Notes: generated by a model not told the origin, from the letters alone. A stretch of 64,000 nucleotides of DNA from an uncultured Muribaculaceae bacterium (GCA_910585285.1 CAJUDL010000015.1:5223-69222); one strand, 5' to 3'; numbered from the stretch's first letter, positions 26,548 to 35,536 are shown. Numbers and translations are program-made.

Positions 26548-28335
26548 CTACAGTGCTGCGCACTTTGATGCGAGCCATGCCTGCTCTTCGGGGTCGAGGA
26601 GTGGGGAAAGCTCGGCGTATACCTTCTTATGGTAGGCGTTGACCCAGTCAATCTCTTCCGGAGTCATGATGTCGAGTTCGATGAGTCGGGCGTCGTAGGG
26701 GAAGAGGGTGAGGGTTTCGAAGTGGTAGAAATCACCGAATTCAGTTGTCTTCCAGGGCTCCGTAACTATAAGGTTTTCCGTGCGTATGCCGTATTTACCT
26801 TCGAGATACAGTCCGGGCTCGTTGCTGGTGATCATTCCAGGTTCAAGGGGCGTGGGCACATCGTTGAGACGGATGCTTTGCGGTCCCTCGTGGCAGTTGA
26901 TGAAGAAACCTACCCCATGTCCTGTGCCGTGATAATAGGCTTTGCCCTCAGCCCAGAGGAACTGGCGTGCGAGAACATCGAGCTGTCCGCCGCGTGTGCC
27001 TTTGGGGAAGATGGCGCGCGATAGGGCGATATGCCCCTTAAGCACTAATGTGAAGTCGTGGCGCGCCTCGGGAGCAACCGCACCGAGGGCGATTGTGCGC
27101 GTAATGTCTGTAGTGCCGTATGTGTACTGGCCTCCGGAGTCTACGAGGAGTAGTCCGTCGCCGGTTACAGGCACATCGCTTTCTTCCGTGGCTTCATAAT
27201 GCACGATGGCACCGTGTTCGTTCCATCCGAGGATAGGCGCGAAACTCTCATCCACGCATGAAGGATCCGCCAGACGCAGAGCGCGGAGACGCTTGCCGAG
27301 TTCCACTTCTGTCAGCTTCCCTTCAGGATATTCCTTTTCCACCATCATGAAGAATTTGGTGAGCGCCACGCCATCCTTGCGCATGGCAATCTTCACGTTT
27401 TCTATCATGGTGTCGTTTTTCACGCTCTTGAGCTTGGCAACGTGCGATCCGCCGAACACCGGCGTGCAACCTAAGCAATCATAAAGACCGCGTGAGGTTT
27501 TCTCCGGGTCAATGAGCAGGCGTGTTTCCTTGGGGAGGGTCTGCACGAAATCAAGCACGCTCTCGTAAGGCATTACCTCGATATTGTATTTGCGCAGGTG
27601 CTCGTCGACCTCTACGCTCAGTTTCTCCTTGTCGATGAAGAGTATGCGGCGCGAATTGTCAACGTATAGATAAGCCACGAAGATAGGGGAGAAGGCTATG
27701 TCGCCGGCAGTGCGGAGGTTGGTTGCCCAGGCGATGTCGTCGAGCGCGGAGAGGAGGATCGCGTTAGCGAGCTCACCCTTCACTTCGGTCATGAGACGCG
27801 ACATCTTGCTGTCTACGGTTTCGCCCACTATTTCCTCTTCATGAACGAAAAGCTTGTTTTTCGGACGCTCCGGACGGTTCTGCCAGATGATATCGAAAGG
27901 CGCGAAACTGTCGTTGAGCTTGATGCCGTTGTCGTTAAGTTCCTGCTCTAAGCGTTGCGCCCAGGAGATTGAGAACGTCATGCCGTCGATAGCCACGGTC
28001 TGCCCTGTCTTGACGTTTTCCGTAACCCAGTCGATAAGGTTCACCGCTTCCGGACCATCCTCCTTCATCATCTCGAAACCGGTGTCGCGAAGTTGGTCGG
28101 TAGCCTGTATGAAATAACGGGAATCGGTCCAGACGTATGCCTTGTCGGCGAGTACTACTGCAGTGCCGTTGGTGCCGTTTTCCGACTCAAACCCCGTGAG
28201 CCACTCCCTGCCGCGCCAGTGAAGCGGCGGCAGTTCGCTCTGGTGAGGATCCGTGCCGGATATTATCACGCAATCTATAGCGTGTTCCTTCATCGCCACC
28301 CGGAGGTCAGCGAGATATTGCGCATTCTTTTTCAT
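26548..28335 (-). CDS. M24-family Xaa-Pro aminopeptidase
   Basis: This roughly 595-residue protein has the three-domain plan of long aminopeptidase P: two creatinase-like N-terminal domains (about 1-300) and a pita-bread catalytic domain (about 310-540). The metal ligands are visible: Asp in LLLVDSGGQYTYGTTDITRT (both Asp), His in YHGTGHGVGFFINCHEGP, Glu in TSNEPGLYLEG and Glu in GIRTENLIV. It removes N-terminal residues before proline. I chose ATG 28335 (MKKNAQYLADLR); an upstream in-frame start at 28380 adds an unlikely 15-residue leader. It has no signal peptide and is probably cytoplasmic. Confidence 0.95.
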   Translation of the reverse strand: MKKNAQYLADLRVAMKEHAIDCVIISGTDPHQSELPPLHWRGREWLTGFESENGTNGTAVVLADKAYVWTDSRYFIQATDQLRDTGFEMMKEDGPEAVNLIDWVTENVKTGQTVAIDGMTFSISWAQRLEQELNDNGIKLNDSFAPFDIIWQNRPERPKNKLFVHEEEIVGETVDSKMSRLMTEVKGELANAILLSALDDIAWATNLRTAGDIAFSPIFVAYLYVDNSRRILFIDKEKLSVEVDEHLRKYNIEVMPYESVLDFVQTLPKETRLLIDPEKTSRGLYDCLGCTPVFGGSHVAKLKSVKNDTMIENVKIAMRKDGVALTKFFMMVEKEYPEGKLTEVELGKRLRALRLADPSCVDESFAPILGWNEHGAIVHYEATEESDVPVTGDGLLLVDSGGQYTYGTTDITRTIALGAVAPEARHDFTLVLKGHIALSRAIFPKGTRGGQLDVLARQFLWAEGKAYYHGTGHGVGFFINCHEGPQSIRLNDVPTPLEPGMITSNEPGLYLEGKYGIRTENLIVTEPWKTTEFGDFYHFETLTLFPYDARLIELDIMTPEEIDWVNAYHKKVYAELSPLLDPEEQAWLASKCAAL

Positions 28336-28500
28336 AATAATAAAACAGATTTGCTGGCGAATATACAAAATTTTTGTCATCCCGCCAAAGAGAATCCATT
28401 AAGATTATAATTAGAAGTAAGAAGTGAGAAGTAATAAAATAAATAAGAAGTGAGAAGTAGGAAGTAAGGAAGTAAGAAGGAGAATTGGCGCGCCTCGATT

Positions 28501-28554
28501 CTCAGCAGGGATGTAAATCTCAGTAGGGATGTGAATTTTAGTAGGGATGTAAAG
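28501..28554. repeat. Three tandem 18-bp direct repeats
   Basis: The units CTCAGCAGGGATGTAAAT, CTCAGTAGGGATGTGAAT and TTTAGTAGGGATGTAAAG follow each other without gaps in the spacer left of the invertible promoter. Function is unknown; a regulator-binding array is possible. Confidence 0.8.
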
Positions 28555-28602
28555 TTAGGATATTTTCGCGTCGACCCTCGAAGAGAGGGTAAATAATTAT
28601 AA

Positions 28603-28650
28603 CCTCATATCGGTTAAGCGCGTATGAAATAGCGCTTAACCGGTGTGAGG
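28603..28650 (-). terminator. Strong hairpin insulating the aminopeptidase side of the promoter switch
   Basis: A 19-bp stem (28603-28621 with 28632-28650; two mismatches that become G-U pairs) with a 10-base loop is followed on the minus strand by TTATAATTATTT. It would stop leftward transcripts, including any from the invertible promoter in its reverse orientation, before the M24 gene. A smaller stem CCCTC/GAGGG lies at 28575-28589, and GGTCGATT/AATCGACC (28683-28690 with 28716-28723) is nearby. Confidence 0.6.
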
Positions 28651-28754
28651 TCACACTCATCGTGTCGCTGCGGCCTCGGAGAGGTCGATTAGTATTTAGA
28701 GTCATTCCTGACGCGAATCGACCTGGCGTTTCTAAAAGTTGAATTTTATTAAAA

Positions 28755-28938
28755 ATCTCTTCCGAAGAGATACTAAATTGCTTTGCAATAAGGTGATAAG
28801 CAATAAGTTATAGGTAAGAAGTTCTGAATTCCGTAATTCGCGATAATTAAAAAAATAATTAAAAACATCTTCCCCAATTTTTCTATTTGAATATAAATCA
28901 GTAAATTTGTTAAAATTTAGTATCTCTTCGGAAGAGAT
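28755..28938. repeat. Invertible DNA segment with perfect 25-bp inverted repeats
   Basis: The arm at 28755-28779 starts ATCTCTTCCGAAGAGAT and continues ACTAAATT. The arm at 28914-28938 is its exact reverse complement; 134 bases lie between. Outside the arms the sequences differ. Each arm also contains an almost perfect 17-bp palindrome (ATCTCTTC, central C/G, GAAGAGAT), as expected for a recombinase site. The segment lies just before a UpxY-headed capsule operon, the place where Bacteroides species carry phase-variable promoters. Inversion itself is inferred. No invertase gene is adjacent. Confidence 0.88.
28902..28909 (+). promoter_or_regulatory. -7 element inside the invertible segment, facing the capsule operon
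   Basis: TAAATTTG fits TAnnTTTG and is the only such match inside the segment on either strand. It points right, towards upxY, so the cloned orientation is probably ON. The -33 region is T-rich without a clear TTTG at the right spacing. A second match, TAAGTTTG at 28938-28945, straddles the right boundary. Transcripts would carry a leader of about 250 bases before the upxY start. Confidence 0.65.
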
Positions 28939-29174
28939 AAGTTTGCTTAATTGACCTAACTATTTGGTGCTTAAGGGTATATTGTAAAAGGTATGCTCTT
29001 TCTCCCATGAAAATATGGATACTCCATAACAGTCGGATAGCACCTGAGAAACCCCAATGAAGCTAACTGACAACAGAGATATATTTAAACTTTACGTCGC
29101 TATTCTTGTAACTGCCTAATTATCACGTTTATATTGGTTTGGGCAGGAATAGAAGTATTTGTCTTGATTTATCT
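28939..29174 (+). promoter_or_regulatory. Predicted 5' leader of the capsule operon
   Basis: There is no coding frame here. The stretch lies between the invertible segment and upxY and contains small stems (e.g. TATGGA/TCCATA at about 29014-29028). In Bacteroides, UpxY proteins act on the untranslated leader of their own capsule operon to prevent early termination; this stretch is the matching position. The target sequence is not identified. Confidence 0.45.
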
Positions 29175-29705
29175 ATGGATAGAGAGGATTGGTTCGTATT
29201 AAGAGACTTGAAACGACATAACGCCAAAGATCCTGCTTGGCGCGTATTGCCGGAAAAAGGATTCAACACATTTACGCCAATGCATGAGAGTCTGCGCGTA
29301 GTCAAAGGGCGCACCGTGCGTATGCAGGTGCCGGTCATCCCCGACCTTCTGTTTGTAAAAGCCACTAAGCAAGACCTTGACGAGCAGATGATAAGCTCTC
29401 CCACATTGCAGTATCGCTACATGAAAGGAGCACCTTACCGCTCACCGATGACAGTGCCGAATGCAGAGATGGAGCGGTTTATCCACGCAGTGCGCAGTGT
29501 GAGCGATCCGGTCTATTATCTTCTGGAAGACATCACGCCCGACAAGATCGGCAAGCGCGTGCGTATCGTAGACGGTCCAATGTCCGGTTACGAAGGTAAA
29601 CTAATGAAAGTCAGAGGATCGCGCAAGCGCAAACTCCTCATCTCCCTTGAGAACTACATCGTAGCCGCCATCGAAGTCGAGAAAGACTACATCGAATTCC
29701 TATGA
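29175..29705 (+). CDS. UpxY-family NusG-like transcription antiterminator
   Basis: This 176-residue protein starts at ATG 29175 (MDREDWFVLRDLKRHNAKD). It has an N-terminal NGN domain (about 1-110, with GFNTFTPMHESLRVVKGRTV and PDLLFVKAT) and a C-terminal KOW domain (about 120-176, with GKRVRIVDGPMSGYEGKLMK and VRGSRKRKLLISL). It is the first gene of the capsule operon, as in Bacteroides loci where UpxY lets RNA polymerase read through the leader. No UpxZ-type partner follows, unlike Bacteroides fragilis loci. The 218-base gap to the next gene holds no clear signal. Confidence 0.92.
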   Translation: MDREDWFVLRDLKRHNAKDPAWRVLPEKGFNTFTPMHESLRVVKGRTVRMQVPVIPDLLFVKATKQDLDEQMISSPTLQYRYMKGAPYRSPMTVPNAEMERFIHAVRSVSDPVYYLLEDITPDKIGKRVRIVDGPMSGYEGKLMKVRGSRKRKLLISLENYIVAAIEVEKDYIEFL

Positions 29706-29923
29706 TCTCTCAGTTATATTCCCCCTCCGAATTCTTGACAATCCCGATAAAAATTCCTAAATTTGAGGATTAATTAAAAGAATGATTTCAAGAGCATTTG
29801 TCTTTTTATAGAGGATTTCGTGAGTCTGCGGGCTCTCGCTGATAAATGAATACTTGCTTATAGGATGAATATGGCAATGCAGGTGGTGAATTCAGTAGGT
29901 AGATGGTATATAATGGTTGAACT

Positions 29924-31138
29924 ATGGGCGATTCGGTAATGACGATCTCTGATATAAGGGCATATGTGAATGACTATCGTATTGTCACTGAATCATTTGA
30001 ATATAAAGGACTTCCAAAAGAAATACTTGATCGTGTAAATCCTGACGATAAATTCGAGCTTCTGGAGAATCGGGAGAATGGAAAGTTTGTTTTCATTCCT
30101 CTCTCAAAACAACTGTTGTTATTTCGCGGACAAAGAGAAGAAATTGTGCCATGTTATCCCTCGCTTCTTCGTAATGCACCGGATAAAATAAGAATTTTTG
30201 CTGAAAAAGTAAGGCTGGTTGAATTTGAACATCTACTCCTTAGTCATCCATTGGTGAAAGAGATTTTCATTCCCAACCGATGGATTGTCGATTTTGAAGG
30301 TCTTGCCCAGCATTATGGTTTGAAGACCTCGGTGCTTGATTTTACAGCATCTCTTGATGTTGCCTTATTTTTCGCCATGACGAAATACGATGGCTTAAAA
30401 GATGTATATACGCCCTCCCCGTGTGATGGCAAAGCTATCATTTATGTTATAAATCCGCTCACTTTCGATCCACAAGCGATGCGGAATAACCGTATGCAGA
30501 TGTATTCTCATCAGCTGACCCCTATCGGGATGCAGCCATTCGAACGTCCTGCAGCTCAACGAGGTTTTTCTCTGCGCGTTGAAAATCCACTATTGATGAA
30601 TCGGGCGTGTGTATTCGAATTCCATTATACAAAAAGAGAAGCCAAAGAGTACTTTGAGAGGTTTGATAAAGCACGTCAGCTTTGGGTGCGAGATGAATTG
30701 ATTTCCAAAACAAAGTTGATTAAGAACAAGACTCTGTTTAACACGGTAATGCTGGAAGAGGCATGGAATAGATTTCCGGTTGATGGAACCACAACCACAC
30801 TTTCAGAAGTGAAACGAATTCTCGGATTGAGAGGCATAAGATTTTCGGAAAAAGCGATGATAAGTCAGTTTTCTCCAAATGAATGTGTGAAGCTTCGAGA
30901 CAGATTACAGGCACGTATAAATCGGTTGCTACGTCATGTGGTTCAAAGAAAATACATTGAACTTGAAGAAGACGCCCGTTCTATGGGACCTAATGGCGAA
31001 ATCACAGCCAAAGTGAAAGATATGCGTGATCATCTGTCGCTTGACACTATTTCAAGCATGGCGCTCCTCAATCTTATCTCTCATGGCCGCTCTTACCCGG
31101 AAGGGACTCGTCCCGCAAAGCAATATGTTCCGGGTTGA
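29924..31138 (+). CDS. FRG-domain protein
   Basis: This 404-residue protein has the FRG-domain signatures: LLFRGQREEIVPCYPSLLR with F67-R68-G69-Q70, and LAQHYGLKTSVLDFTASLD with AQHYG at 128-132, followed by VALFFAMTKYD. The C-terminal half (about 230-404) is helical with no known motif. There is no signal peptide. FRG proteins have no settled activity, although many occur near mobile and defence genes. It is odd as the second gene of a capsule operon, where it would share the phase-variable promoter. Function is unknown; it does not look like a polysaccharide enzyme. Confidence 0.85.
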   Translation: MGDSVMTISDIRAYVNDYRIVTESFEYKGLPKEILDRVNPDDKFELLENRENGKFVFIPLSKQLLLFRGQREEIVPCYPSLLRNAPDKIRIFAEKVRLVEFEHLLLSHPLVKEIFIPNRWIVDFEGLAQHYGLKTSVLDFTASLDVALFFAMTKYDGLKDVYTPSPCDGKAIIYVINPLTFDPQAMRNNRMQMYSHQLTPIGMQPFERPAAQRGFSLRVENPLLMNRACVFEFHYTKREAKEYFERFDKARQLWVRDELISKTKLIKNKTLFNTVMLEEAWNRFPVDGTTTTLSEVKRILGLRGIRFSEKAMISQFSPNECVKLRDRLQARINRLLRHVVQRKYIELEEDARSMGPNGEITAKVKDMRDHLSLDTISSMALLNLISHGRSYPEGTRPAKQYVPG

Positions 31139-31264
31139 TTGGTAGTGTGCTTTTTTTTGCATATTTCGCGGCTATAATTTCAGGAAATACAAATAATTTA
31201 TAAATTGAGACAGTCTGCTGCCGATAAATTTCGGCGCCAGACCGTGTCGTAATATTGTTGTTGC

Positions 31265-33076
31265 ATGCAGGCTATAATTCTTGCTGCCGGGATGGGAAAA
31301 CGTCTTGGCGAACTGACCCGTAACAATACCAAATGTATGGTAGAGGTAAATGGAGAGAAATTGATTGACAGAATAATCAGTCAGTTGGCTGGACAAAATC
31401 TTTCCAGAATTGTCATTGTGACGGGTTATAAAGGTGATGTACTTGAAGAGTATATTACCTCAAAATATTCAGGATTTCCTAAAATTGAATTTATCCGCAA
31501 TCCAATTTTTGATAAAACCAATAATATATACTCACTTTATCTCGCCAAGGATGCCTTGATGAGCGAAGACACGATTCTTCTTGAATCAGACTTGATAATA
31601 GAGAATTCAATTTTGGAAAGCCTCATTTTACATCCGGATCCGGATTTGGCACTTGTGGATAAATACCAGACATGGATGGATGGCACTATGCTGCGTATAG
31701 ATGACGATCGTCGGATTCTTAATTTCATTCCTAAGGAGGCATTTCGTTTTGAGGATACGGACATCTATTACAAGACAGTAAATATATATAAATTCAGTAA
31801 GGAGTTCTCTCGGAATCAATATGTACCGTTTCTTGAGGCATATAGCAAGGTGATGGGTAATAATGAATATTACGAACAGGTGCTTCGTGTATTGACTTTG
31901 CTCAAGAATTCAACAATGAAGGCTCTCCCGGTTGAAGGAAAGAAATGGTATGAGATTGATGATATTCAGGATCTTGATATAGCTTCCACTCTTTTTAGTG
32001 ATGGTGAAGTGAAATATCACGAATACCATAAACGCTATGGAGGATTCTGGCGTTTCCCGGCATTGCTTGATTACTGTTATCTTGTAAATCCATTCTTCCC
32101 TCCGAAAAAGATGAGGGATGAGATGAAAGCAAATTTTGATGCATTACTTGAAAACTATCCTTCCGGCATGGGAATCAACTCCTTACTTGCAGGGAAATAT
32201 TTTTCTATAAATCCTGAATATGTTGTTGTTGGAAATGGTGCAGCAGAATTGATAAAGACGTTTACAGAACGTCATTGCACAGGGAAAGTTGGTGTGATAT
32301 TCCCGACTTTTGATGAATACCCGAATCGTTTGCCAAAAGAGAGAATTGTTCCATATATTGTTGATTCCCCCGACTTTTCATATACCGTCAATGACCTTAT
32401 CGCTTTTTTCAAAGATAAGAAATTGGAGACTCTGTTATTGATTAATCCGGATAATCCATCCGGGCATTTCATGCCTATAAAAGATGTGCTTAAGTTGGCA
32501 GATTGGTGTAAAGAAAACAAGATACGTTTACTTGTGGACGAAAGTTTTGTTGATTTTACCGAAGAGTTCGAAGCAAATTCACTTCTTCACAATGATATTC
32601 TTGAAAAATATCCTGGAATGTTCGTAATGAAATCCATATCCAAAAGTTATGGGGTACCCGGATTAAGACTCGGAATTCTTGCAGGGGGAGATAATGAATT
32701 GATATCACGTTTCAAAAAGGAGGTAAGCATCTGGAATATCAATTCATTTGGAGAATTCTACATGCAGATATTCGGTAAATATGAATCGGAATATACAGAA
32801 GCGTGTCATAAATTTGTAATAGAGCGCGAGCGATTTGGAAAAGAAATGAATAAGATCCCTTATTTACGAGTGATTCCTTCACAAGCAAATTATTTTCTAT
32901 GTGAAGTAACAGATAAATACACCTCTGCGCAGCTCACCCGAAAACTTATAGAACATGACGTTCTTGTGAGTGATTGTGGACTTAAGCGCAATATGCAGGG
33001 ACGTCAGTTGATACGTTTTGCGGTTCGTTCTCCAAGGGATAACGATAAACTTGTTTCTATACTTAAAAAGCTTTGA
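31265..33076 (+). CDS. Fused cytidylyltransferase (LicC-like) and class I/II aminotransferase-fold enzyme
   Basis: This 603-residue protein joins two enzymes. Residues 1 to about 235 are a nucleotidyltransferase: AIILAAGMGKRLGELT with the following K of NNTKCMVEV, LLESDLII in the metal site, and a WYEIDDIQDL end typical of LicC/PntC-like enzymes. Residues about 255-603 are a PLP enzyme of the HisC/CobD type: VVGNGAAELIKTF, INPDNPSGHF, LLVDESFVDF, the Schiff-base K460 in SISKSYGVPGLRLG, and a final RFAVRSPRDN. HisC-like enzymes include transaminases and phospho-amino-acid decarboxylases. A plausible product is a CDP- or CMP-activated amino alcohol or amino acid. Substrates are inferred, not shown. 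Confidence 0.9.
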   Translation: MQAIILAAGMGKRLGELTRNNTKCMVEVNGEKLIDRIISQLAGQNLSRIVIVTGYKGDVLEEYITSKYSGFPKIEFIRNPIFDKTNNIYSLYLAKDALMSEDTILLESDLIIENSILESLILHPDPDLALVDKYQTWMDGTMLRIDDDRRILNFIPKEAFRFEDTDIYYKTVNIYKFSKEFSRNQYVPFLEAYSKVMGNNEYYEQVLRVLTLLKNSTMKALPVEGKKWYEIDDIQDLDIASTLFSDGEVKYHEYHKRYGGFWRFPALLDYCYLVNPFFPPKKMRDEMKANFDALLENYPSGMGINSLLAGKYFSINPEYVVVGNGAAELIKTFTERHCTGKVGVIFPTFDEYPNRLPKERIVPYIVDSPDFSYTVNDLIAFFKDKKLETLLLINPDNPSGHFMPIKDVLKLADWCKENKIRLLVDESFVDFTEEFEANSLLHNDILEKYPGMFVMKSISKSYGVPGLRLGILAGGDNELISRFKKEVSIWNINSFGEFYMQIFGKYESEYTEACHKFVIERERFGKEMNKIPYLRVIPSQANYFLCEVTDKYTSAQLTRKLIEHDVLVSDCGLKRNMQGRQLIRFAVRSPRDNDKLVSILKKL

Positions 33077-33081
33077 TCTAC

Positions 33082-34044
33082 ATGACAAAAATGGATAAGG
33101 TTCTATTGATAGAAAACGAGGATATTCGAAACTTGCACATCTCACCTGATGAGTGTGTGGAATGGACAATCGAATCGATGTCATCGAAATATGATTCGAT
33201 ATTACCTCCCAAGATCAGTATTCATCCCCAAGGCACTGATTTTTTCAATACTATGCCATGTTGTATTCCTGGAGACTATTTTGGAGTAAAGGAAGTTTCA
33301 CGTATCGCAGGAAGGGAGCCTTCACTCAGTAGTGAAATGCTTTTATACTCAAGTAAAACCGGGAAGCTGTTGGCTCTCATAGATTGCGATTGGATAACAG
33401 CGATGCGTACGGGAGCTGTTGCAGCTATTACAATCAGTCGGCTTGCTAAAATGAATGTCAGAACATTTTCTTTTCTTGGTCTTGGGAACACGGCACGAGC
33501 CACAGCATTATGTCTTACCTCAATTTATAAAGATGAAAAATTGCATTTTCGTCTAAAAAAGTATAAAGATCAAGCAGAATCTTTCATCGAACGATTTAAA
33601 GATTACTCAAATATATCATTTGAAATCTTTGAATCAGATCTTGAACTTATAAAAAATGCAGATGTTCTGATTTCCAGCATCAGCGATGCTAAAGGTCTCA
33701 TATGTGAAGACGAGAGTCTCTTTAAAAAAGGTATTCTCTTGGTACCTATTCATACCAGAGGCTTTCAGAATTGTGATTTGTTTTTTGATAAAGTATACGG
33801 TGATGATAAAGCCCATGTAGAGGGATTCAAATATTTTAATAGATTTAAATATTTTGCAGAAACCTCTGAGGTAATAATAGGTAAGGATCCCGGGCGTGAA
33901 AATGAAAACGAACGCATTCTTGCTTATAATATTGGACTTGGACTTCATGATGTCTTTTTTGCATCTCGAATTTATGAAATGCTTCGTGATCGTGTTAATA
34001 ATTCATTTGAATTAAAAAAAGAGATATCTAAATTTTGGATTTGA
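33082..34044 (+). CDS. Ornithine cyclodeaminase/mu-crystallin family oxidoreductase
   Basis: This 320-residue protein starts at ATG 33082 (MTKMDKVLLIENED), six bases after the previous stop. Family signatures: PPKISIHPQGTDFFNTMPC, GVKEVSR, DCDWITAMRTGAVAAITISRL and the Rossmann start FSFLGLGNTARA. The C-terminal part carries DKVYGDDKAHVEGF. Members are NAD(P)-linked enzymes, including ornithine cyclodeaminase, ketimine reductase, alanine dehydrogenase and SbnB-type amino-acid condensing enzymes. The tight pairing with the cytidylyltransferase-aminotransferase fusion suggests that it makes or modifies the amino compound activated there. The exact reaction cannot be read from sequence. Confidence 0.88.
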   Translation: MTKMDKVLLIENEDIRNLHISPDECVEWTIESMSSKYDSILPPKISIHPQGTDFFNTMPCCIPGDYFGVKEVSRIAGREPSLSSEMLLYSSKTGKLLALIDCDWITAMRTGAVAAITISRLAKMNVRTFSFLGLGNTARATALCLTSIYKDEKLHFRLKKYKDQAESFIERFKDYSNISFEIFESDLELIKNADVLISSISDAKGLICEDESLFKKGILLVPIHTRGFQNCDLFFDKVYGDDKAHVEGFKYFNRFKYFAETSEVIIGKDPGRENENERILAYNIGLGLHDVFFASRIYEMLRDRVNNSFELKKEISKFWI

Positions 34045-34054
34045 AAGGATTATA

Positions 34055-35536
34055 ATGGGAGAAATACGTCAACAGACTATTCATGGGATGAAATGGACAG
34101 CCATCGAGAAATTCTCGATACAGGGTGTCAATTTCATTTTAGGTATTATAGTTGCGCGCCTACTTACGCCTGCAGACTATGGTCTGATTGGAATGTTGGG
34201 TATATTTTTTGCTATTTCCCAAACTCTAATAGACAGCGGTTTTTCCAATGCATTGATACGGAAACTTGATTGCACTGAAAAAGATTATTGCACAGTATTT
34301 TATTTTAATATTGTCATTAGTTTGCTTTGCGCTGCTGCTCTGTTTTTCGGATCCCCTCTGATTGCAAAATTTTTTAATCAACCGGTTCTTGCTCAAATTA
34401 CGCGTGTATATTGTGTCAACCTGTTTCTTGGATCTCTCTGCGGTGTTCAGTATGCTAAGCTGACTAAAGACATTAATTTCAAATCTCAGGCACAGGTGAA
34501 TTTTATTTCCGCAATCTCTTCTGGTTTGATAGGATTGTTGTTAGCATGGCTTGGATATGGTGTTTGGGCGCTTGTATGGCAATCCATTATTGCGAATATT
34601 GTGCGAACAGTATCGATGTTTGCTATCGTAAAATGGTGGCCACGTTATTTTTTCTCGAAAGCTTCCTTTCGGGAGCTTTTCGGATATGGCAGCAAACTTA
34701 TGGCATCGGGATTGTTACATACATTGTATAGCGAATTAACTACAATATTTATTGGTAAGTTTTATACTCCCCAGGCTCTTGGAAATTATTCAAGGGGGAC
34801 CGCTCTCGCAAGTATGCCGGCAGGAATTTTTGGAGGAATAGTTCAAAGGGTCACATTCCCAATTTTTTCGCGTATTCAAAATGATGATGATAAATTGATT
34901 GCAGTGTACAGAAAATATGTCGTACTTACATCAATGTTTATCTTTTTTGCAACTATTCTTTTAGCTTCGTTTGCCAGACCTATAATAATGATATTGTTAG
35001 GTGAAAAATGGTCTGGTGCAATTGTTTTTTTACAAATATATTGTTTTGCTATAATATTTGATCCTATATGTTATTTGAATTTGAATCTGCTTCAAATAAA
35101 GGGTCGTAGTGATTTATTTCTTCGTCTTGAGATAATAAAAAAATTAATTTCATTTGTAATATTATGTCTCGCAGTCCCCTTTGGGGTAATTGCAATCTGT
35201 GTATCAAAAATTATTTATACCCAGATTGCCGTTATTATCAATACGTATTATACAGGAAAATTATTTGGTCTTGGATATATGAAGCAGATGCGAGATTTTA
35301 TGCCGTATCTGCTGATTTCTTTATTATCGTGTGTCCCAGCCCTATTTCTCACGCTCCTATGTCCATGGAATATTGCTACTATTATTATCGGATCTGTAAT
35401 TTCCTTTGGATTGTATCTTTATATACTATATTTAAAAAAAGATACATATTATAAGGAATTTGTCTCTCCATATGTATCGATTGTTTATAACAAAATTTAT
35501 ATTCTACTTTTTTCTAAAAAATGTAAGAGAGAGTAA
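34055..35536 (+). CDS. Wzx-type oligosaccharide flippase
   Basis: This 493-residue integral membrane protein has about 12-14 hydrophobic helices. The start TIHGMKWTAIEKFSIQGVNF and the segment ARLLTPADYGLIGMLGIFFA are typical of the WzxC/MOP polysaccharide transporter family. It moves lipid-linked repeat units across the inner membrane in Wzy-dependent capsule synthesis. The gene starts ten bases after the cyclodeaminase-family gene. A Wzy-like polymerase is encoded at 45943-47238. Confidence 0.93.
   Translation: MGEIRQQTIHGMKWTAIEKFSIQGVNFILGIIVARLLTPADYGLIGMLGIFFAISQTLIDSGFSNALIRKLDCTEKDYCTVFYFNIVISLLCAAALFFGSPLIAKFFNQPVLAQITRVYCVNLFLGSLCGVQYAKLTKDINFKSQAQVNFISAISSGLIGLLLAWLGYGVWALVWQSIIANIVRTVSMFAIVKWWPRYFFSKASFRELFGYGSKLMASGLLHTLYSELTTIFIGKFYTPQALGNYSRGTALASMPAGIFGGIVQRVTFPIFSRIQNDDDKLIAVYRKYVVLTSMFIFFATILLASFARPIIMILLGEKWSGAIVFLQIYCFAIIFDPICYLNLNLLQIKGRSDLFLRLEIIKKLISFVILCLAVPFGVIAICVSKIIYTQIAVIINTYYTGKLFGLGYMKQMRDFMPYLLISLLSCVPALFLTLLCPWNIATIIIGSVISFGLYLYILYLKKDTYYKEFVSPYVSIVYNKIYILLFSKKCKRE

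Noticed and set aside
28336..29174. tRNA or attachment site in the capsule-upstream spacer
   Set aside because: No cloverleaf or T-loop (GGTTCGAATCC-type) sequence was found. The hairpins do not have tRNA arm spacing and no integrase is adjacent.
31265..33076. Standard phosphonate (2-aminoethylphosphonate) pathway
   Set aside because: The PntC-like domain is suggestive, but no PEP mutase or phosphonopyruvate decarboxylase gene is in the window, and the PLP domain looks HisC/CobD-like rather than like the class V AEP transaminase.
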